A stretch of 64,000 nt of DNA from Pseudomonas sp. LP_7_YM (GTDB taxonomy: Bacteria > Pseudomonadota > Gammaproteobacteria > Pseudomonadales > Pseudomonadaceae), in contig NZ_SOCT01000006.1 in assembly GCF_004364435.1 (NCBI RefSeq), positions 186,001 to 250,000 of the forward strand, read 5' to 3'. The position numbers and the translations under genes are program-made. Under the pieces are notes generated by a model. That model did not search any database, was not told the origin of the DNA, and was given only the letters and a program-made list of their open reading frames with translations. Every line of letters starts with the position of its first letter. The stretch's first letter is position 1. Positions 27,098 through 35,313 of the stretch are shown in pieces.

Positions 27098-27640
27098 TCA
27101 GACCATGCGTCGCACGGTATTGTCCTTGCGCACAAAATGGTGCCAGATCGCAGCCACCACATGCAGTCCGATAACGTAGTAGAAGATCGTGCCCAGCAGG
27201 ACGTGGAAGTGCTCCAGGGCTTGCGCGGTCTCCTTGGAGAGGGCAAAGGGCCCGGGAATGGACAGTGATGTCAACGGAATGGGCAAGGCGCCGCGTTCCA
27301 GCAATACCGTGAACAGCCCCAGCAGGGGCTGCACGAAAAGAAACGCATACAGCGCGTAGTGCGACAGCGTGGCGGCCACGCGCAAGGCCCCTTCGAGCGG
27401 GGGCCTGATCCCGGGCGGTGTATGCCGATGGCGTTCAGCGATTCGAAAGAACGCCATGACCAACACGACGATTCCCACCCAGAAATGCGTCTGTACTACC
27501 AATGTCCGCACGTCCGTGCCTTTGGCGAATTGGCTGCGGCTGAGAATCAGCGCATACGCCAGAACGATCAGGACGGCCATCGCCCAGTGAAACCAGCGGG
27601 CCTTGTAGCTGTAACGTTGCGTATTTGAAGGGACAATCAC
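27098..27640 (-). CDS. Cytochrome b561 family protein
   Basis: A 180-residue inner-membrane protein with four hydrophobic helices and histidines placed as in bacterial di-haem b561: WFHWAMAVLIVLAYALIL near the start, THFWVGIVVLV, SHYALYAFLFVQPLLGL and HFHVLLGTIFYYVIGLHV. It likely moves electrons from ubiquinol, or supports superoxide removal, at the membrane. Translation starts at GTG 27640, preceded by AAGGAG. It converges on the efflux pair, with only four bases between the two stop codons, and is transcribed away from the AT-rich region. Confidence 0.85.
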   Translation of the reverse strand: MIVPSNTQRYSYKARWFHWAMAVLIVLAYALILSRSQFAKGTDVRTLVVQTHFWVGIVVLVMAFFRIAERHRHTPPGIRPPLEGALRVAATLSHYALYAFLFVQPLLGLFTVLLERGALPIPLTSLSIPGPFALSKETAQALEHFHVLLGTIFYYVIGLHVVAAIWHHFVRKDNTVRRMV

Positions 27641-27804
27641 GGGTCAGACTCCTTGGATTTTATGGTGTTCACCCTTTTTCGTGGGCTTTGCATTTATAGC
27701 AATTGCTGCAGATTAAAAAAATCCCAAGGGCATGCCTGTAATCTGCCGTCTGTGCAAATGAATACTTTTTTAACTTCGATGCTCGCGGTAGTGTAGCGCG
27801 TACG

Positions 27805-27828
27805 CAGTTAACTGATGTCTGTTAACAG
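27805..27828. promoter_or_regulatory. Twin 10-bp palindromes
   Basis: CAGTTAACTG (27805-27814) and CTGTTAACAG (27819-27828) are each perfect palindromes, separated by ATGT. The outer bases extend the symmetry (CGC ... GCG). Two symmetric sites centred 14 bases apart suggest a regulator that binds as a pair of dimers. The site lies 165 bases upstream of the GTG start of the cytochrome gene and about 390 bases upstream of the transaldolase-like gene. Confidence 0.45.
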
Positions 27829-28080
27829 CGTATTTAATATATTAGGCATAAATCAAAAAAGTGTCTGATCCATATATCCGATAACGACTAGCTAGAGTGT
27901 TATTGGCGGCTTATAAGAGTATTACAGCCGTCCTTCGGCGATCCTTGTAGATCCTGAGTGTTTCTACCATTCGAGGTTATTCAAACGATTGATGTTAGCG
28001 ATAATGGATAAATAAATATTTTTGCTATTAAATTTATCATTCTTATAATTATTCGTGATTAGAAACCCATCAAAACGAGT

Positions 28081-28109
28081 TTGACAGGGAATCCGGTTGG
28101 ATCCATCTT
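28081..28109 (+). promoter_or_regulatory. Candidate promoter of the sulfo/methyl cluster
   Basis: A perfect -35 TTGACA (28081-28086) is followed after 17 bases by CATCTT, a 3-of-6 match to a -10 box. It lies 111 bases before the transaldolase-like start codon. The strong -35 and weak -10 would fit an activated promoter; this is inference. Confidence 0.4.
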
Positions 28110-28220
28110 TACCCCGGACGGTTCGGAACTCTGACTATCAGTCTCACTAGGCTGGCATTTTGACCAGAAGCTTTGGGGCCCTCGATTTTACCCACGTAAC
28201 ATTGCAAGGGCTCTTCGTTT

Positions 28221-29447
28221 ATGAACGTCCCCGACTTCGTGCGCCTTTTAAAACAGAAAAATATGGATTCTGAAGTGTGGTGGGATTCGTCACCGACGCT
28301 TTATGCATCCTTCAAATACACTTTGCGCGCAAAGTATCCGGACATGTGCGGACTTATCGACGCTACGCTGCCGGATTCCATGGCTTCCAATATTTACGGT
28401 TTCAGTGGCGCAACTACCAATCCACGATTGATAGCTGAGGCTGTATTGAAAAACCCTCAAGTATGGAGCCGATATATTGACGGCCTACCGGTCTGTCTGT
28501 CAGCTGAAGACAAGGCAGGTCAGGTCTACGACCAGATGATCGTGGAAGGTGCAAGGGTGTTGCTGCCGCTGTGGATCTCCTCAGAGGGTCGTCATGGCTG
28601 GTTTTGCGCCCAGATCGAAGGCGGCGAAACGATGGGCGAGGAGTCGCTGATAGCCCGGGGGCTGGAACTGGCCAGATTGGCGCCTAACATCATGGTCAAG
28701 GTGCCGGGCAGCGAGCCGGGTTATCGGGCCATCGAGCAATTGGTGGCACAGGGCTGTTCGATCAATAACACCTTCTGCTTCACCGTTTCCCAGGCTGCGG
28801 CATGCTTGAAGGCGATCCATGAAGGGCAATTGCGCGCGCGGCTACAGGGCGTGGAGACCGAGCGCGCAAGGTATGTCATCAGCTTCATGATTGGCCGTCT
28901 GGGAGCGCCAGGCCAGTTCAGGGAGCAAGCTGCTCGCCGCGGACTCAACCTGTCGGCTGCGGATCGGCGTTGGGCGGAAATTGCCGTCTATCAGGCCATG
29001 CAAGCGCTGCTCAGACGCCGTGAAACACCTGCGCGGCTGCTGCTGTGCAGCCTGAAAGTCGATATCGACTCAAGAGGTCGCGAGCAGTGCTGGCATCTGC
29101 AGCGCACCGGTTCAGAGACCACCTTGTACACGCTCACACCGCAGATCATCGAGTTTCTGATAAGGCGCCAGAAGCGGATGCAGCCGGTAACGCCTGCCAG
29201 TGGCTGGCTACAGATACCCAAGCGAGTGCTCGACAGGCTGACGGCGATGCCCTATTTCAATCAGGCGTATTTTGAGGGGGGGCTGGCGCCATCGGAGTTT
29301 GATTCGCACCCGGCATTCATCACTGCCGGCAACGACGCACGAGCAGGGCAGGAGAGCCTCCTTGCATTTGTCAAAAGCGCAGGCGGCGCGTCGGATGTTT
29401 CGCATTCGCGACCCTTGCGCAAGCGGGTGGTGGAGCGCGCCTCATGA
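28221..29447 (+). CDS. Transaldolase-like protein, first gene of a putative biosynthetic cluster
   Basis: This 408-residue protein has a transaldolase core: GFSGATTNPRLIAEAVL corresponds to the 'ATTNP' loop, NIMVKVPGSEPGYRAIEQL places the Schiff-base lysine at 160, and SINNTFCFTVSQAAACLKAI is the following strand-helix. It would transfer or cleave a three-carbon ketol unit of a sugar phosphate. The helical insertion around residues 195-260 and the C-terminal extension make it longer than the roughly 320-residue central-metabolism enzyme, which suggests a special substrate. Its stop overlaps the next gene by four bases (ATGA). The context (sulfotransferase, methyltransferase, APS kinase) points to secondary metabolism. 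A central pentose-phosphate role is unlikely but possible. Confidence 0.75.
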   Translation: MNVPDFVRLLKQKNMDSEVWWDSSPTLYASFKYTLRAKYPDMCGLIDATLPDSMASNIYGFSGATTNPRLIAEAVLKNPQVWSRYIDGLPVCLSAEDKAGQVYDQMIVEGARVLLPLWISSEGRHGWFCAQIEGGETMGEESLIARGLELARLAPNIMVKVPGSEPGYRAIEQLVAQGCSINNTFCFTVSQAAACLKAIHEGQLRARLQGVETERARYVISFMIGRLGAPGQFREQAARRGLNLSAADRRWAEIAVYQAMQALLRRRETPARLLLCSLKVDIDSRGREQCWHLQRTGSETTLYTLTPQIIEFLIRRQKRMQPVTPASGWLQIPKRVLDRLTAMPYFNQAYFEGGLAPSEFDSHPAFITAGNDARAGQESLLAFVKSAGGASDVSHSRPLRKRVVERAS

Positions 29448-30181
29448 ACCGCATGGTCGCCCTTTGGGCGCATCCACGGTCCCGATCAACCGTTCTTGAA
29501 CGGGTATTTATTGAACGCGGCGACTTCGAGGTTTTTCACGAACCCTTTGCCTCCGTAGCTTTCGATGAACAGTCAGCCATTCCCCATGATGACCTGAACT
29601 GTGGTTTGCCGCGCACCTACGAAGGCGTCAAGGTACTGCTGCGCACGACCCGCCAGACCCGCAACGTGTTTCACAAAGACATGGGCTACCACTGCCTGGA
29701 AGAACTCAAGGCCGATCCGGGATTTTTGCTGGAGCAGCAAAACGTTTTCATCATTCGTGAACCGGCGCAGGCCATCGTTTCGCATTTTGCGATGTTCCGG
29801 CAGATGCCGCTGCAGGCCATCGGCCACAAGGCGCTGTACGAAATCTTCTGTCTGATCACCAAACTCACCGGGAAGATTCCCTACGTGGTCAATGGCGAAG
29901 ACCTGGCCAGGCGCCCGGAAGAAACCGTGCGCAGGCTCTGTGAGCATCTGCAGCTGGAGTTCCTGCCCCGGGCGCTGAGTTGGGAGCCCTCATGCCCGGC
30001 GCAATGGAAAGCGTGGCGCAGTTGGCACAAAGAAGCAGAGCGCAGCACAGGAATCGTCGCTTCACCCGAGCGTTTCGACGACCGGCAGCTGCGGGAAAAC
30101 CCCCATTTGATGGCGTATTACCAGGTTCATCTGCCCTTTTATGAACGCATGAATCAGTTCGTGCAGCAGGAGCTCTCATGA
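29444..30181 (+). CDS. Sulfotransferase family protein
   Basis: This 245-residue cytoplasmic protein begins with a PAPS-binding P-loop, AHPRSRSTVLERVF (residues 9-22), equivalent to the 5'-phosphosulfate loop. VFIIREPAQAIVSHF (101-115) matches the 3'-phosphate-binding strand and serine. It is therefore likely to move a sulfuryl group from PAPS to a hydroxyl or amine of a small molecule. Start and end overlap both neighbours by four bases, so translation is coupled. An APS kinase is encoded four genes later, which supplies the donor. The acceptor is unknown. Confidence 0.75.
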   Translation: MNRMVALWAHPRSRSTVLERVFIERGDFEVFHEPFASVAFDEQSAIPHDDLNCGLPRTYEGVKVLLRTTRQTRNVFHKDMGYHCLEELKADPGFLLEQQNVFIIREPAQAIVSHFAMFRQMPLQAIGHKALYEIFCLITKLTGKIPYVVNGEDLARRPEETVRRLCEHLQLEFLPRALSWEPSCPAQWKAWRSWHKEAERSTGIVASPERFDDRQLRENPHLMAYYQVHLPFYERMNQFVQQELS

Positions 30182-30903
30182 AGAAAATCGTCATCACCGG
30201 CGCGGCTAACGGCATCGGTAAGGCCACGGCCATTGCCTGCGCAGAGGCCGGGTATTATGTCATTGCTGCCGACAAGGACACTTTCGGGCTACGGGACCTG
30301 CAACAACGCATACCGGTCCATCAGGTGGAAAGCCACGTGGCCGACTTTTCGAAGCCCGAGGTTTATCAGTCGTTCATCGGCAATCTCTATGCGCATCACA
30401 AGGCGCTGCATGGGCTGATCAATAACGCCGGGCTGTACCACGGCAAAAGCGTTTACGACTACAGCGATGCTGAAATCGAGGAGATCTGGGCGGTCAATCT
30501 CAAGTCGCTCGTTTATCTGTCCAAGGATTTTGCCTGGCATGAACAGTCGGCCAAGCACACCCGCAGCATCATCAACATCACGTCGGTGGCTGGAGAAGTC
30601 GGGAGCATGGATGCGCTGTATGGCGCCACCAAGGCCGGTGTCATCGGGCTGACCAAAGCCAACGCCTGGAATTTCGCGCCACGGGTACGGGTGAACGCAG
30701 TTTCGCCAGCGTTGATTCGCAACACCTCGATTCACGACCGCATCCCCGAGCATCGCCGGAAAGAGTACGAGCGTCAGGAACTCATCAAGGACCCGATCGA
30801 GCCGGAGGGCGTCGCTGATGTGGTCATGTTCCTGCTCTCCGATCACAGCCGGCACCTGACCGGAAAAGTCATTGCGGTGGATAACGGTGCTTATCCTCGT
30901 TAG
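30178..30903 (+). CDS. Short-chain dehydrogenase/reductase
   Basis: A classical SDR of 241 residues. The nucleotide motif TGAANGIG is at 7-14, NNAG at 82-85, and the catalytic serine 136, tyrosine 148 and lysine 152 (YGATK) are intact. The acidic residue after the second strand (AADKD) suggests NAD over NADP. It would interconvert a hydroxyl and a carbonyl on the pathway intermediate. Its ATG overlaps the sulfotransferase stop and is preceded by AGGAG. Substrate unknown. Confidence 0.85.
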   Translation: MKKIVITGAANGIGKATAIACAEAGYYVIAADKDTFGLRDLQQRIPVHQVESHVADFSKPEVYQSFIGNLYAHHKALHGLINNAGLYHGKSVYDYSDAEIEEIWAVNLKSLVYLSKDFAWHEQSAKHTRSIINITSVAGEVGSMDALYGATKAGVIGLTKANAWNFAPRVRVNAVSPALIRNTSIHDRIPEHRRKEYERQELIKDPIEPEGVADVVMFLLSDHSRHLTGKVIAVDNGAYPR

Positions 30904-30940
30904 GGACGAGGGCAGACACATACCTTCTGGAGAAAACATC

Positions 30941-32125
30941 ATGCAACGCAAAAAACTGCTAATCGTCGGTGGCGGTAATCTGTGCCTGCAAATTCTGCAA
31001 ATTCTGGTGCCACGCAATCAGTTCGAGTTTCATGTGGCCAGTCGCGATATCGAACAGACCACCCGGTTGTGTAACTTGATGCGCCTTGCCGCCCTGCAAC
31101 AGGAGGTGCAGGCGCGAATCGAATGCTGGCAAATGGATCTGACCGAATCGGCCATCGAGCGCAACGCCGAGACCCTGGCGTGTATCAAGCCGGACATCAT
31201 TCTTAACTGTGCCTCTCTGCAGTCCTGGCGTGTCATTACTCAACTGCCCAAAGTCACGTTCGATGCCCTCGATCAAGCCCAACTCGGTCCATGGCTACCC
31301 ATGCACCTGGCCCCGGCCTACGCGCTGATGCGCGCAGTCAAACAGTCCTGCCCCAAGGCCCTGGTGGTCAACGCAGCGTTTCCCGATGCGGTGAACGCCA
31401 TCCTGTACAAGGTCGGGATGGCGCCGGCGGTAGGGGTGGGCAACATCGCCAATCTGGTTCCGGCGACCCGAAGCGCAATTGCGCGGCTGGCGGGCTGCGA
31501 GCCGGCGCAGGTGCGGGTCAAGCTGGTCGGGCAGCATTTTTTCAGCCATTTCGTGCCGCGCCGCGGGCTGCCGCCGGATGCCAATTTCAATCTCACCTAC
31601 TGGATCGACGGCAGTGAAAGCACTGGCTACTTCAAGTCCAGGGAAATTTTCGCCAGTGTCGCCGAGCACTTTCGGCGGCTCGGAGGCGTGGATGGCCAGT
31701 ACCTGACCGCCATGTCGGCGGTTTCAGTCATCGAGAATCTGTTCGCCGATACCGAAGTCCATGTTCACGCGCCCGGCCCCGACGGTTTGCCGGGCGGTTA
31801 TCCGGTAAAGGTCGGCATGGGTCGTGTATTGCTGGGCCTTCCTTATGGCGTGCGACGTGAGGTTGCCATTGAGCTCAATGAGGCCGGGCAGCGTCAGGAC
31901 GGTATCCAGACCATTCATGCTGACGGCAGCGTGACTTTCGGGCGCGAGCAAATGCATGTCATGGAAAAAATGCTGGGATTTTTAATGCCCGAAATGACGG
32001 TCCATGACGCAGCCGCGTTCGCCTGCGAACTGGGCCGCAAATACCAGGCGTTTGCCGATCATATTCTTCACAAGGGAGTCAGCCATGTTGCCCAGCAGCC
32101 CGTCCTCGACCACCAGCCTGGTTGA
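30941..32125 (+). CDS. Saccharopine-dehydrogenase-like NAD(P)-binding protein
   Basis: A 394-residue protein whose N-terminus is a Rossmann fold (KKLLIVGGGNLCLQILQIL) with the layout of saccharopine dehydrogenase/homospermidine synthase-like proteins. An ILNCASLQSW strand follows, where such enzymes have 'vi(n)ca'. Such enzymes form or break a C-N bond by reductive amination. ATG 30941 is preferred because CTGGAGAA precedes it; upstream codons run into the SDR gene. Its 3' end overlaps the methyltransferase gene by 41 bases. In this cluster it may join an amine to a carbonyl made by the SDR or transaldolase steps; that is inference. Confidence 0.7.
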   Translation: MQRKKLLIVGGGNLCLQILQILVPRNQFEFHVASRDIEQTTRLCNLMRLAALQQEVQARIECWQMDLTESAIERNAETLACIKPDIILNCASLQSWRVITQLPKVTFDALDQAQLGPWLPMHLAPAYALMRAVKQSCPKALVVNAAFPDAVNAILYKVGMAPAVGVGNIANLVPATRSAIARLAGCEPAQVRVKLVGQHFFSHFVPRRGLPPDANFNLTYWIDGSESTGYFKSREIFASVAEHFRRLGGVDGQYLTAMSAVSVIENLFADTEVHVHAPGPDGLPGGYPVKVGMGRVLLGLPYGVRREVAIELNEAGQRQDGIQTIHADGSVTFGREQMHVMEKMLGFLMPEMTVHDAAAFACELGRKYQAFADHILHKGVSHVAQQPVLDHQPG

Positions 32126-32879
32126 TCCCAACGATCTGGATTACGCCCGGCAGTACAGCGCCGATTTTGTCAGCCGCTGGGACGAGTTGATCGACTGGGA
32201 CAAGCGTGCGCTTGGTGAAGGACATTTCTTTACCGATATGTTGCTCCACGCGGGGGCCTGCCGGATTTTCGATGCATCTACAGGCAGCGGGTTTCATGCG
32301 GCACAGCTGCGCAAGGCATGTTTCGAGGTCGTCGCCTGTGACGGCAGCCCCACCATGGTCGAACGGGCGAAGGTCAACTTTGACCGACTGGGTCTGGATA
32401 TTGCGCTTTACCAGAGTGACTGGGCTGACCTTGAGTTTCTGCAGAGTCAGCACACCTTGGGGCAGTTCGATGCGGTGCTCTGTCTGGGGAGTTCGTTGTG
32501 CCATATCTTTGAGCGCAGTGAGCGCATCGAAGTCTTGCGGCGCTTCCGCTCTCTGCTCCGACCGGGTGGCATGCTGCTGATCGATCAACGCAACTTTCAG
32601 GCGATCCTGGCCGGGCATTTTTCGTCGTCGGGGCAGTATTACTACTGCGGCAAGACCGCCAAAGTGGCGATAGGGGCGTTGAATGACTCACTTTGCGAGT
32701 TCGTCTACAGCTTCGCCGACGGCGCTCGTTACCGCCTGCGAGTGTTCCCCATCCTGCCGGCGCAGTTGCGCAGCGAACTGATGGCAGCGGGGTTTTCGGT
32801 CCCGCAGAGCTTTGGCGATTTCAAGCGCTTATATGACCCGATGCGTGCCGATTTCATCATTCATCAGGCGATTGCCTGA
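32085..32879 (+). CDS. SAM-dependent methyltransferase, glycine/sarcosine N-methyltransferase-like
   Basis: A 264-residue class I methyltransferase. The segment RWDELIDWDKRALGEGHFF (31-49) followed by motif I DASTGSGFH (63-71) and VVACDGSPTMV strongly recalls glycine/sarcosine N-methyltransferases, which methylate an amino group up to the dimethyl or trimethyl stage. ATG 32085 is chosen for AAGGGAG upstream; it lies inside the end of the reductase gene. In the cluster it likely N-methylates the product. A different nucleophile cannot be excluded. Confidence 0.75.
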   Translation: MLPSSPSSTTSLVDPNDLDYARQYSADFVSRWDELIDWDKRALGEGHFFTDMLLHAGACRIFDASTGSGFHAAQLRKACFEVVACDGSPTMVERAKVNFDRLGLDIALYQSDWADLEFLQSQHTLGQFDAVLCLGSSLCHIFERSERIEVLRRFRSLLRPGGMLLIDQRNFQAILAGHFSSSGQYYYCGKTAKVAIGALNDSLCEFVYSFADGARYRLRVFPILPAQLRSELMAAGFSVPQSFGDFKRLYDPMRADFIIHQAIA

Positions 32880-32900
32880 ATGGCGCCTGGAGGGCGTTTC

Positions 32901-33509
32901 ATGGACATCCATCAGCAAGATCCTGCCTCGTCGAATAACGTGCTGCCCTTCGACTTCTCCAACAACGTCGTTGCCGAAGGCGCGCGGCCTCATGTGGTAT
33001 GGCTCACGGGGCTTTCGGCGGCAGGCAAGTCCACGATTGCCAATGGCCTGACCCCGGTCCTGATGGCGCGTGGGCTGAAAACCTGCATTCTGGACGGGGA
33101 TTCGGTCCGCACCGGCTTGTGCCGCGACTTGGGGTTTTCAGAGCGTGACCGCGAGGAAAACGTACGGCGCGTGGCGGAGGTTGCAGCCTTGATGGCCGAT
33201 GTCGGGCTCACGGTGATGGTGGCAATGATTTCGCCCTCTCGGGCTACGCGCCATCTCGCCCGCTCCATCATCGGCACCGACCGATTCGTGGAGGTATTCG
33301 TCGATGCGCCGTTGGCGGTAGCCGAAGCGCGGGATCCCAAAGGGTTGTATCGCCGTGCCAGACAAGGCGATATACAGGGCTTTACCGGCATCGATTCGGT
33401 GTATGAAACGCCGGTGTGTCCGGAGCTGCATATTCGCAGCGATCAGGTGAGCGTTGCCGACGCCGTGAGCCTGATCGACGGCTGGTTGAGGCAGTCGACA
33501 GGTTTATAA
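32901..33509 (+). CDS. cysC: Adenylylsulfate (APS) kinase
   Basis: This 202-residue enzyme phosphorylates APS with ATP to give PAPS. Walker A GLSAAGKST is at 37-45, LDGDSVRTGL at 64-73, the APS-binding stretch FSERDREENVRRV at 79-91, and serine 111 sits in ISPSRATR, where the family has its conserved serine. ATG 32901 has GGAGGG about six bases upstream; an in-frame ATG at 32880 abuts the previous stop and has no ribosome site. No ATP sulfurylase (cysD/cysN) is adjacent, so this is a dedicated copy serving the sulfotransferase of the cluster rather than general sulfur assimilation. It is the last gene of the run. Confidence 0.9.
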   Translation: MDIHQQDPASSNNVLPFDFSNNVVAEGARPHVVWLTGLSAAGKSTIANGLTPVLMARGLKTCILDGDSVRTGLCRDLGFSERDREENVRRVAEVAALMADVGLTVMVAMISPSRATRHLARSIIGTDRFVEVFVDAPLAVAEARDPKGLYRRARQGDIQGFTGIDSVYETPVCPELHIRSDQVSVADAVSLIDGWLRQSTGL

Positions 33510-33619
33510 CCTCATTAAGTACGCATTCTTGCTGCATGCTTGCTGCGGTTGTCGGAAAAACGGGCGAATGTCCTCATCTCTGCCATTATTGAATGCTCAA
33601 TCAATGCTGGGGACGGGCC

Positions 33620-34249
33620 ATGTCCATGGGTCAGTTGAAAATTAACGCCATTCGGCTCGTCGGTGGGGTGAGCGTGCTCGACTACCTGAATACCTGCGAC
33701 GGTCGTCGTCCTGGCACGTCACTGGCAGAAGTGGTCGATAAGTTATCGAGCCTTGAGGACATCGTGCATTGGTTCCTGCATGTCGGATTGATCGAGCCTG
33801 ATGAGCATGAACGTCTTGTGCAACTGGTGCATGACTCCTCCTGGCACACGGTGCCAGTATTCAAGCAATTGGTGGCGTTTCGCGAGGCACTTTATGGGCT
33901 GTTCTTGCCCATTGCGCTGGGAGGGGCGGTGAATCAGGCGCGCCTTGAGGAGCTGAATCATGTGCTCGCGGTCACGTCGGCTCAGAGGGTGTTGGTGTCA
34001 ACGCCTTTGGGTGTCATCTGGCGTTGGCGTCCCTGTCATACCCTGGAGGAGATGACGAGCGGTTTTCTTGGGCGCATGGCCGTTCAGGCGGCGGCGCTGT
34101 TGACCTCGCCTGATCTGGTTCGGTTAAAAGCCTGCGCTACGCCGGATTGTGATTGGTTGTTTGTTGATACGTCGAAAAATGGGCGACGGCGGTGGTGTCA
34201 GATGAATGTGTGTGGCGCCAAGGAAAAGGCGAGGAGGGCAATTGGGTAA
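33620..34249 (+). CDS. CGNR-type zinc-finger (ABATE domain) putative regulator
   Basis: A 209-residue protein with the usual layout: N-terminal ABATE-like domain (FLxxGG-type start, here VGGVSVLDYLNTCDGRRPG) and a C-terminal zinc finger with cysteines 172, 177, 193 and 198. The hallmark CGNR is changed to CGAK here. These proteins are thought to be transcription regulators. The gene lies 110 bases after the APS kinase on the same strand and may control the cluster or be an unrelated neighbour. Start ATG 33620 has GGGGACGGG upstream; 33626 or 33593 are alternatives. Confidence 0.75.
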   Translation: MSMGQLKINAIRLVGGVSVLDYLNTCDGRRPGTSLAEVVDKLSSLEDIVHWFLHVGLIEPDEHERLVQLVHDSSWHTVPVFKQLVAFREALYGLFLPIALGGAVNQARLEELNHVLAVTSAQRVLVSTPLGVIWRWRPCHTLEEMTSGFLGRMAVQAAALLTSPDLVRLKACATPDCDWLFVDTSKNGRRRWCQMNVCGAKEKARRAIG

Positions 34250-34395
34250 GCCGGACTGCTGCAGGGCCCGTGTGCGGGGGCAGGATCCCGACCTGTGCTG
34301 AAAAAACCAGGGAACCTGGCTGTCTCTCGAGCTTCTTATCTCTAGTTCAGAGCTGTCACGCATCGGTCGTGGTGGCGAACACAGAGAGCACTTGC

Positions 34396-35313
34396 ATGAG
34401 CGATATCCGTATCGGCATATCGGGCTGGCGCTATGTGCCATGGCGCGGTGATTTCTACCCGGTAGGTCTGGCCCAGAAAAACGAACTCAAATTCGCCTCC
34501 AGAGCGGTGAACAGCATTGAGATCAATGGCTCGTTCTATTCTTTGCAGTCGCCGGATCTTTACGCACGCTGGTACGCGGACACGCCCAAGGGCTTTGTAT
34601 TCAGCGTCAAGGCGCCGCGCTACATCACCCATGTCAAGCGCCTGAACGACATCGACGAGGCCATGGCGAATTTCTTTGCTTCCGGAATCTTTCAGCTTCG
34701 AGACAAGCTGGGCCCGATTCTCTGGCAATTTGCGCCAAGCTTCAAATTCGACGCCGAAAAGTTCGAGGCTTTTCTCAAGCTGTTGCCCCACGATGGTAAT
34801 TCGGCAAAGGCCTGTGCCAAAGGCTGTGCAGCCCGCATGGAAAAGCCGGGCTATCTGGATATTCCCGCCAGATTGCGCCTACGCCACGCCGTGGAAATTC
34901 GCCATGAAAGCTTTGCCGTACCGGAATTTATTACGCTCTTGCGCACGTACAACGTGGCGTTGGTGACTGCGGATACCGCAGGGAAGTGGCCGTATCTGGA
35001 AGATCTCACTAGCGACTTCGTCTACCTGCGCCTGCATGGCGAAAAAGAGTTGTACGCCAGCGGCTACACCCCGGCGGCGATCAAACGATGGGGCGACCGG
35101 ATCGACCTGTGGCGTCAGGGCAGCCAGCCAAAGGATGCGCATCGGGTTGTCGACAAGTCACCTCGCGCGCGCAAGTCGCGGGATGTTTATTGCTATTTCG
35201 ACAACGACATCAAGGTGCGCGCGCCTTACGACGCACGCAAGTTGCTGACGCGCTTTGAATTGACCGATCAGCTGGAAGTCGCTCCGGGCGATCTGCAAGG
35301 AGTGGAGTTTTGA
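34396..35313 (+). CDS. DUF72 (YecE-like) protein
   Basis: A 305-residue TIM-barrel-like protein of the DUF72 family: IGISGWRYVPWRGDFYPVG at the N-terminus, INGSFYSLQSPDLYARW, FVFSVKAPRYITHVKRL, and the later FVYLRLHGEKELYASGY. The biochemical role of the family is not known. It is the first gene of a four-gene run; its stop overlaps the TTG start of the next gene. The longer open frame from 34192 lacks family similarity before residue MSDIRIG. Confidence 0.85.
   Translation: MSDIRIGISGWRYVPWRGDFYPVGLAQKNELKFASRAVNSIEINGSFYSLQSPDLYARWYADTPKGFVFSVKAPRYITHVKRLNDIDEAMANFFASGIFQLRDKLGPILWQFAPSFKFDAEKFEAFLKLLPHDGNSAKACAKGCAARMEKPGYLDIPARLRLRHAVEIRHESFAVPEFITLLRTYNVALVTADTAGKWPYLEDLTSDFVYLRLHGEKELYASGYTPAAIKRWGDRIDLWRQGSQPKDAHRVVDKSPRARKSRDVYCYFDNDIKVRAPYDARKLLTRFELTDQLEVAPGDLQGVEF

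Larger units (their letters stand above)
27641..28220. other. AT-rich 580-base region upstream of the sulfo/methyl cluster
   Basis: This stretch is visibly richer in A/T than the flanking genes (for example around 27990-28060) and has no gene I can support. It contains the paired palindromes at 27805-27828 and a consensus TTGACA at 28081. The base change suggests either a large regulated promoter region, perhaps silenced by a MvaT-like protein, or the edge of acquired DNA. Confidence 0.5.

Noticed and set aside
28125..28155. GGAACT upstream of the transaldolase gene as a HrpL (hrp box) promoter
   Set aside because: The downstream CCAC element is absent at 15-17 bases (CTAG is found).
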